Assembly (NCBI GenBank): GCA_002409365.1
Contig: DHUW01000094.1
Location: 9,188-20,182, forward strand
From: Anaerolineaceae bacterium UBA5224
Lineage (GTDB): Bacteria; Chloroflexota; Anaerolineae; Anaerolineales; Anaerolineaceae
Reading direction: 5' to 3'
DNA: 10,995 nt
In this document: one piece after another, positions 7,210 to 10,995 of the stretch
Layout: the number at the start of each line of letters is the position of its first letter
Position numbering within the stretch: position 1 is the first letter of the stretch
Position numbers and translations under genes: made by a program
The notes under the pieces: generated by a model
Databases searched by the model: none
Seen by the model: only the letters and a program-made list of their open reading frames with translations
What the model was told of the DNA's origin: nothing

Positions 7210-7632
7210 ATGCTAAACAAATCCAGTTTGATGAAACCGAACAGGAGGACGAAATTTCGCATTGATTTTGACTGGTGGAAATCTCAGGACAGAAACTGGC
7301 GCAATTCACTGATCACATCTCTCTGCCCCGAACATCGGGTAGCCTTCGCACAACACGACGATGAGGTCATGTTTGATCTGGTAGACCCTTCCACTGGCGA
7401 GGTAACCAAAGGCGATGCGCTCATCCATACCCTGATCACCCATTGTGCCAAACAGGAAGATTTTATAACCCCCAATGCGCCTCTGGTCGATACCATTTTC
7501 AAGGTGTTTTTGAGTAAAAACAACCAGGCGATGGATTCTGAAGAACTTGCCGAGATCATTAAAAAACCAGCCTCGACCATCCTGGCAACGATAGGTTCTT
7601 CTCGTACTTATAAGGGGATCCGCCCGGTCTGA
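7210..7632 (+). CDS. Unrecognised 140-residue protein, partner of the 529-residue gene
   Basis: A 140-residue soluble protein. AGGAGG (7200-7205) overlaps the stop of the previous gene and sits four bases before the ATG at 7210, so translation is probably coupled. The sequence starts basic (MKPNRRTKFR), then IDFDWWKSQDRNWRNSLITSLCPEHR (18-43), FDLVDPSTGEV (55-65), a helical ALIHTLITHCAKQEDFI (70-86), PLVDTIFKVFLSKNNQAMDSEELAEIIKKPASTILATI (91-128) and YKGIRP (134-139). Residues 91-139 read like a winged-helix unit (helix, turn, recognition helix with PASTIL, then a short wing). Cys39/His42 and His78/Cys79 are present but do not form a clear metal site. I do not recognise the family. Tight coupling implies that it works with, or is made in proportion to, the 529-residue protein. 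The transcript likely ends at the hairpin 7659-7687. Confidence 0.76.
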   Translation: MLNKSSLMKPNRRTKFRIDFDWWKSQDRNWRNSLITSLCPEHRVAFAQHDDEVMFDLVDPSTGEVTKGDALIHTLITHCAKQEDFITPNAPLVDTIFKVFLSKNNQAMDSEELAEIIKKPASTILATIGSSRTYKGIRPV

Positions 7633-7977
7633 TATTTCATCCCGCGTTCAAAGTCGTAGGAAGGGGCTTGACCCCTTCCTTGTTTTTAAATCATAGTTCA
7701 TCCCGCATTCAAGATTTATGGAAAGTAGCTTGACCCCTCCCGTGTTCTAAAGTCCATATTTCGTCCCGAATTAGTAGGGAAGGGGCTTGCCCCCTTCCGA
7801 GGTTTACAAATCTTTGTTCCTGCTTTCAAGATTTATGGGATTTGGCTTGAGCCTTCCCGTGTTCTAAAATCCATATTCCTCCCGCATTCGTAGGGAAGGG
7901 GCTTGACCCCTTCCGAGGTTTACAATCTTTGTTCATCCCGCATTCAATATTTATGGGAAGTAGCTTGACTCCCTCCT
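7633..7977. repeat. Six tandem, alternating palindromic units (A-B-A-B-A-B)
   Basis: The gene-free stretch is built from six related units of about 57-61 bp. Each opens with a version of TTCATCCCGCATTC, then GTAGG or TTTATGG, a core GCTTGA, and a CCC-rich arm. A units (hairpins 7659-7679, 7778-7798, 7894-7914) have perfect 8-bp stems GGAAGGGG/CCCCTTCC. B units (cores near 7728, 7845, 7963) read TTTATGGGAAGTAGCTTGA with imperfect arms. A-to-A spacing is 119 and 116 bp, B-to-B 117 and 118 bp, so the array grew by duplication of an A-B dimer. A units 2 and 3 end CGAGGTTTACAA while B units 1 and 2 end CGTGTTCTAAA, which keeps the two types distinct. There is no open reading frame across it and no spacer diversity as in CRISPR. 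Confidence 0.85.
7659..7687 (+). terminator. Palindrome plus T-run, likely terminator of the two-gene unit
   Basis: GGAAGGGG (7659-7666) and CCCCTTCC (7672-7679) form an 8-bp GC-rich stem with loop CTTGA, followed by TTGTTTTT. This is the first copy of the repeat array and the only one directly followed by a T-run. Confidence 0.65.
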
Positions 7978-8038
7978 CGCAATAAAGAAACTATATAGAG
8001 AACTAAACTTCTGTTATTCAATTTTTTCGAATTAACGT

Positions 8039-8044
8039 TATAAT
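8039..8044 (+). promoter_or_regulatory. -10 box of the tRNA-Arg gene
   Basis: TATAAT lies 10 bases before the tRNA 5' end, in an AT-rich stretch (7978-8050) just after the repeat array. The -35 is poor (TTCAAT at 8017-8022, 16 bases upstream). Position and match make it a likely promoter giving a few-base 5' leader. Confidence 0.6.
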
Positions 8045-8054
8045 TTACCGACTT

Positions 8055-8127
8055 GCCCCCGTAGCTCAATGGACAGAGCACCAGCCTTCTAAGCTGTTGG
8101 TTGTGCGTTCGAATCGCACCGGGGGTA
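8055..8127 (+). tRNA. tRNA-Arg (anticodon TCT)
   Basis: A 73-base cloverleaf: acceptor GCCCCCG (8055-8061) with CGGGGGT (8120-8126), leaving a G-T pair at position 1-72; D arm GCTC/GAGC; anticodon stem CCAGC/GCTGT with a C-T mismatch at its outer pair; anticodon loop CTTCTAA with TCT at 8088-8090; T arm GTGCG-TTCGAAT-CGCAC; discriminator A8127. The variable loop is short (5 bases). CCA is not encoded, so it must be added by tRNA nucleotidyltransferase. It reads AGA and probably AGG arginine codons. No clear terminator follows. Confidence 0.93.
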
Positions 8128-8363
8128 TTTGTCTTTAACTCCCCACTAAAAAAAATTGCCACCATAGTGTGAGCGAAGCATCCAAACAAGTACATTTTGC
8201 TTTCGAAAACTGAACAAAAAAAATGCTTCTCCTCCAAACATTTTTGATCGCATTCTCTTCAAGTGGCTACGCGCATTAATAGTGATCTATGTACAACCTT
8301 AGATAATCTATTTCCGCTAACTCATTTCTCGGTGATAATAGATACAAAGTAGAAAGGATTACC

Positions 8364-8744
8364 ATGAATTTACTGAAACGATGGCTTGTTATTATGCTCG
8401 CCCTTTTTGTAGCTGCCTGGGTCGTTCCCGGCATCCATGTAAGTGGCAACGGTTGGGCAGCTTACGCAATCATGGCAGCGGTTCTTGCTTTATTGAACGC
8501 TATCCTATTGCCAATTCTCAAGACCCTCTCATGTGGCTTGATCATCCTGACCCTGGGGCTTTTTAGCCTGGTATTGAATACGTTGGTGTTCATGCTCTCT
8601 TCCAACATTTCTCAGGCATGGTTTGGTGCCGGGTACCAGGTTGATAGTTGGTGGGCTGCATTCCTGGGGTCACTGATCGTCAGTATATCTACAATGCTCT
8701 TCGCGAATGACAGATCCAGCCGGAAAGAAAGCAATAACGATTAA
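8364..8744 (+). CDS. YvlD-like membrane protein (Phage_holin_4_2 family)
   Basis: A 126-residue integral membrane protein with four hydrophobic segments at about 5-23, 32-50, 55-78 and 95-114 and a short charged tail (NDRSSRKESNND). The text WVVPGIHVSG after the first segment, then LALLNAILLPILKTL and GLFSLVLNTLVFML, is characteristic of the Phage_holin_4_2/YvlD family. Despite the name, chromosomal members are not known to be lysis proteins; YvlD-type proteins are linked to envelope stress in Firmicutes and their molecular role is unclear. AAAGGA at 8353-8358 lies five bases before the ATG; GATAAT at 8334-8339 is a possible -10 box. It stands alone between the tRNA and a terminator; no endolysin or phage gene is near. 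Confidence 0.87.
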   Translation: MNLLKRWLVIMLALFVAAWVVPGIHVSGNGWAAYAIMAAVLALLNAILLPILKTLSCGLIILTLGLFSLVLNTLVFMLSSNISQAWFGAGYQVDSWWAAFLGSLIVSISTMLFANDRSSRKESNND

Positions 8745-8778
8745 GCAGAAGCTGATTATTCATATCTTTTCTTTCGTT

Positions 8779-8807
8779 GAAAACCCGCAAATCGCTTGCG
8801 GGTTTTC
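8779..8807 (+). terminator. Hairpin terminator after the YvlD-like gene
   Basis: GAAAACCCGCAA (8779-8790) and TTGCGGGTTTTC (8796-8807) form a perfect 12-bp stem with a five-base loop, 34 bp after the stop codon. Flanking A and T tracts sit within the stem, so it could act on both strands. Confidence 0.85.
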
Positions 8808-8835
8808 GCAAATGTGATAAACTTGTTTCGTTAAA

Positions 8836-8921
8836 TTCGGTTTGAACCGAAAATCAAACCTTCCACTCCTGTTCGCTTACGGCGAAGGCAGGAGCAAACC
8901 CGAGGAAAGGAGCCTCGAAGT
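8836..8921 (+). promoter_or_regulatory. Structured rpsF leader, candidate S6:S18 autoregulatory site
   Basis: Three hairpins precede rpsF. First, TTCGGT/ACCGAA (8836-8851) with loop TTGA. Second, CTCCTG (8866-8871) with CAGGAG (8889-8894), enclosing TTCGC/GCGAA with loop TTACG and an unpaired GG at 8887-8888 on the 3' side. Third, CGAGG (8901-8905) with CCTCG (8913-8917), whose loop AAAGGAG (8906-8912) is the Shine-Dalgarno sequence nine bases before the ATG. Many bacteria carry an rpsF leader bound by the S6:S18 complex that mimics its 16S rRNA site and has a conserved CCG; a CCG is present at 8900-8902 and at 8847-8849. Match to that motif is a proposal, not shown. Confidence 0.5.
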
Positions 8922-9206
8922 ATGCATAAATACGAATTAATATTTATTCTCCAGGCAGACCTGGACGAAGCAACACTGGATGCTGCTGTCGAAAACATCG
9001 AAACCCTTATTAAGAATAATCAAGGTGAAATCGCAAAAACGGACCGCTGGGGCAAGCGTAAGTTGGCTTATCCCATCCGTAAAATGAACGAAGGCTATTA
9101 TGTTCTGGTCAATTTTGACTACAATCCTGAAGAAGTGGCAGCTCTCAAACGCACCATTGGCTTCAATGAACAAATCCTGCGCTCTAGCATAGTTCGCATT
9201 GATTAA
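8922..9206 (+). CDS. rpsF: 30S ribosomal protein bS6
   Basis: A 94-residue bS6, normal length without the acidic C-terminal tail of enterobacterial S6. The N-terminal strand MHKYELIFIL (1-10), the helix from DLDEATLDAAVENIETLI, the central DRWGKRKLAYPIRK (41-54), GYYVLVNFD (58-66) and the final IGFNEQILRSSIVR (79-92) are all classic. It binds the central domain of 16S rRNA as a heterodimer with bS18, encoded directly downstream. The start is fixed by the conserved N-terminus and AGGAG at 8908-8912. It heads an operon with rpsR and probably the PPIase gene. Confidence 0.97.
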   Translation: MHKYELIFILQADLDEATLDAAVENIETLIKNNQGEIAKTDRWGKRKLAYPIRKMNEGYYVLVNFDYNPEEVAALKRTIGFNEQILRSSIVRID

Positions 9207-9218
9207 TCTGGAGGAATA

Positions 9219-9554
9219 ATGACTGAATACAGATCTTCTGACCGTGGCGATCGCAGTGATCGCAATGACCGTGGCGACCGTGGTGATCGAGGTGATCGTG
9301 GCGGAAACCGCAATCATCGTTTCGTTTCCCGCCCCAAATTCTGCCAGTTTTGCAGTGATAAGAAACTGGTTATTGACTACAAAAACGTCGAATTATTAGC
9401 CCGTTTCATAAACGAAACCGGTAAAATCCGCCCCCGCCGTCAGACTGGTACTTGTGCCAGGCATCAGCGAGAAATTGCGAAGGCCATTAAGAACGCCCGC
9501 CATATCGCCTTACTTCCTTTCGAAGGTGATTTCTGGGTAGAAAATAAAGAATAA
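9219..9554 (+). CDS. rpsR: 30S ribosomal protein bS18 with Asp-Arg-Gly-rich N-terminal extension
   Basis: A 111-residue bS18. The conserved core runs from about 38 to 106: RPKFCQFCSDK (38-48), IDYKNVELLARFINETGKIRPRR (52-74), TGTCARHQREIAKAIKNARHIALLPF (76-101). C42, C45, C79 and H82 form the probable zinc site of the metal-binding (C+) type of bS18. Residues 8-30 are an added tail of DRG/DRS/DRN triplets not found in typical bS18 of about 75-80 residues. The start at 9219 has GGAGGA at 9210-9215 with a short three-base spacer; no internal ATG exists before the core, so the extension is part of the protein. It begins 12 bp after rpsF with no ssb between them. Confidence 0.96.
   Translation: MTEYRSSDRGDRSDRNDRGDRGDRGDRGGNRNHRFVSRPKFCQFCSDKKLVIDYKNVELLARFINETGKIRPRRQTGTCARHQREIAKAIKNARHIALLPFEGDFWVENKE
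9240..9302 (+). repeat. Seven 9-bp tandem repeats within rpsR
   Basis: Seven in-frame copies of a GAYCGNRRY-like nonamer (for example GACCGTGGC, GATCGCAGT, GATCGAGGT) encode Asp-Arg-Gly/Ser/Asn triplets. Most differences are silent or give Gly to Ser/Asn, so the peptide pattern is kept more strictly than the DNA. Confidence 0.85.
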
Positions 9555-9576
9555 TCACCGATAAGAGAGATTTGAT

Positions 9577-10947
9577 ATGGCAACTGAACCTAAAAAACCT
9601 CAAACGGTGACTAAAAAACATCTAGCTAAAAAACAAAAGGAAGAAAAGCAGGTCAAAACTGCTATTACTGTAACCATTGTCATTCTGGCAGTGGTTGCCG
9701 TTTTATTGGGTTATGTTCTGGTTGATCGCTATATCGTCAAACCCAACATCGTGGTCGCCCGAGTCGGCGAGACGGAAGTCAAGGTCTCTGAATTCCGCAG
9801 CAGCACAATCTATTCCCGCTTAAATATGCTGAACCAGGCGAACCAGTATGTCCAGTATTTTGGCGAATCGGGTAAACAGTATGCGCTTGGTTTGCTCAAT
9901 CAAATTATGGATCCAGAAATCGTTGGTGAAAATGTGTTGAACCAGCTGATCGATGAAGTGCTCATCCGAGAAGAAGCTGCAAAACGCAACATCACAGTCA
10001 GCGATGCCGAGGTCCAGCAGGAAATGCAAAACCAGTTCTACTTCTTCCCTGAAGGAACCTATACTCCGACTGTAACAGCCACGCCAGTTTATACACCTAC
10101 CTGGTCAGCTACCCAGTTTGCGCTGATTGACCCCACCGACACCCCCGAACCATCACCTACCCCCACGGAAACACCGGAAAGTTGGATGCCAACTGCAACA
10201 GATTTACCAGAGGGTGCACCCACAGAAGTTCCTGCGACTGCCACGCTTGCCCCAACAGAAGGCCCAGAACCAACTGCTACTGCTATTCCTACCGAACCAC
10301 CTACACCTACTCCTTACACCGAACGTTTGTATAAGAAAGATGTAAAAGAGTATATGGATTCGCTCTCGCCTTTAGGAGTCAGCAAGAGTGATATCGAATG
10401 GATAATCTATAACAGCTTGCTCCGTGAAAAACTGAGTGCAGATATGACCAAAGATCTGAAACCGGTCGAAGAGCAAGTATGGGTACGACATATCCTGGTA
10501 GATAGTGAAGAGGTAGCGAATGAAGTCATTGCCAAACTGGATAGTGGCCAAAAATGGCATGATCTGGCTGTAGAATATTCTACGGATACGTCAAACAAGG
10601 ACAATGGCGGTGACCTGGGTTGGATCGGGCGCGAGGATAACTACGACCCCGACTTCCTTACCGCTGCCTTCGCCTTGAACACAGACGGAGAGATCAGCAA
10701 ACCTGTCAAGACCCAGTTTGGATGGCACATTATCCAATTGGTAACCAAGGCAACCAATAATGTCACCAGTTCAAAATTTGCTCAAATTAAACAAAACTAC
10801 TTCAATAACTGGCTGACAGATCTCCGCGCTTCACGCGACGATATCAAGATCGAAGATGTCTGGAAGCAGTATGCACCAGAAGTCCCTGCAGTGCCTACTG
10901 ATCTATACAATTACGTCATTAGCACATCGACTCCGACGGGTAATTAA
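9577..10947 (+). CDS. Membrane-anchored parvulin-type peptidyl-prolyl isomerase (PrsA/SurA-like foldase)
   Basis: A 456-residue protein. A Lys-rich N-terminus (1-28) and one hydrophobic segment (about 29-49, TAITVTIVILAVVAVLLGYVLV region) without a cleavage or lipobox site suggest a membrane anchor with the rest outside the cytoplasm. A SurA-N/PrsA-like helical chaperone part follows (58-155, with VLNQLIDEVLIREEAAKRNI and VSDAEVQ), then a Thr/Pro/Glu-rich insert (161-247), more chaperone helix (248-298), and a PPIC rotamase domain at about 301-390: VRHILVDSEEVANEVIAKL, FSTDTSNKDNGGDLGWIG-type text (here YSTDTSNK) and FGWHIIQLV. Such proteins help exported proteins fold by isomerising prolyl bonds. 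AGAGAGA at 9564-9570 precedes the ATG by six bases. It is 22 bp behind rpsR, so it may share the ribosomal-protein transcript, and it ends at its own terminator. Confidence 0.93.
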   Translation: MATEPKKPQTVTKKHLAKKQKEEKQVKTAITVTIVILAVVAVLLGYVLVDRYIVKPNIVVARVGETEVKVSEFRSSTIYSRLNMLNQANQYVQYFGESGKQYALGLLNQIMDPEIVGENVLNQLIDEVLIREEAAKRNITVSDAEVQQEMQNQFYFFPEGTYTPTVTATPVYTPTWSATQFALIDPTDTPEPSPTPTETPESWMPTATDLPEGAPTEVPATATLAPTEGPEPTATAIPTEPPTPTPYTERLYKKDVKEYMDSLSPLGVSKSDIEWIIYNSLLREKLSADMTKDLKPVEEQVWVRHILVDSEEVANEVIAKLDSGQKWHDLAVEYSTDTSNKDNGGDLGWIGREDNYDPDFLTAAFALNTDGEISKPVKTQFGWHIIQLVTKATNNVTSSKFAQIKQNYFNNWLTDLRASRDDIKIEDVWKQYAPEVPAVPTDLYNYVISTSTPTGN

Positions 10948-10966
10948 ACGTTGAACTTACTGTAGC

Positions 10967-10995
10967 AAAAAAGCCGGCTCATCGCCGGCTTTTTT
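10967..10995 (+). terminator. Strong intrinsic terminator at window end
   Basis: AAAAAAGCCGGC (10967-10978) pairs with GCCGGCTTTTTT (10984-10995) around loop TCATC. The GC core followed by six T is a textbook rho-independent terminator, 19 bp after the PPIase stop. The A-tract also allows it to work from the other side. Confidence 0.93.

Noticed and set aside
7633..7977. CRISPR array
   Set aside because: Units are contiguous, palindromic and diverged, with no identical repeats separated by unique spacers and no cas genes.
7944..8237. Minus-strand open frame across the tRNA (text like AIRTHNQQLRRLVLCPLSYGG)
   Set aside because: This is the well-known spurious translation of an antisense tRNA; the tRNA-Arg cloverleaf explains the sequence.
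8128..8363. Gene or RNA in the gap after the tRNA
   Set aside because: Only A-rich tracts and a possible -10 box were seen; there is no credible frame, hairpin terminator or repeat.
8364..8744. Prophage holin marking a phage remnant
   Set aside because: The family name is historical; no endolysin, structural or integrase gene is present and neighbours are housekeeping genes.

Overview
The window looks like a chromosomal stretch from a Chloroflexota bacterium, most likely an Anaerolineae-type lineage. The hints are Thr/Pro-rich linkers in an exported protein, an ftsZ that sits outside a recognisable dcw cluster, and several medium-sized proteins of the kind seen in that phylum. This placement is inference; no rRNA is present. 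No transposase, integrase or CRISPR array was seen.

Layout. Positions 1-1275 on the minus strand hold an NAD(P)-binding atypical SDR gene that overlaps, by ATGA, the start of a GH57-type glycosidase cut by the window edge. Divergently, positions 1357-4423 form a plus-strand cluster: a glycosidase-like barrel protein of unknown function, ftsZ, a 73-residue conserved-looking protein and a 119-residue protein with a C-terminal membrane anchor, closed by a strong hairpin at 4449-4476. Positions 4588-5548 on the minus strand are a decayed gene of the DUF4380 (galactose-mutarotase-like) type, broken by three in-frame stops and several frameshifts. Positions 5612-7632 carry a two-gene unit of unrecognised proteins (529 and 140 residues) with winged-helix-like segments.

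Positions 7633-7977 hold no gene. They hold six tandem, alternating A/B palindromic units with a dimer period of about 117 bp; the first palindrome followed by a T-run can serve as terminator of the two-gene unit. A tRNA-Arg(TCT) with its own -10 box follows at 8055-8127. A YvlD-like (Phage_holin_4_2) membrane protein with a terminator comes next.

The last block is rpsF-rpsR (bS6, bS18) without an intervening ssb, preceded by a two-hairpin leader that presents the rpsF ribosome binding site in a loop, then a membrane-anchored parvulin-type peptidyl-prolyl isomerase with a long Thr/Pro insert, ending in a terminator that coincides with the window end. The most interesting unexplained elements are the 529/140-residue pair, the alternating repeat array, the small proteins behind ftsZ, and the rpsF leader.
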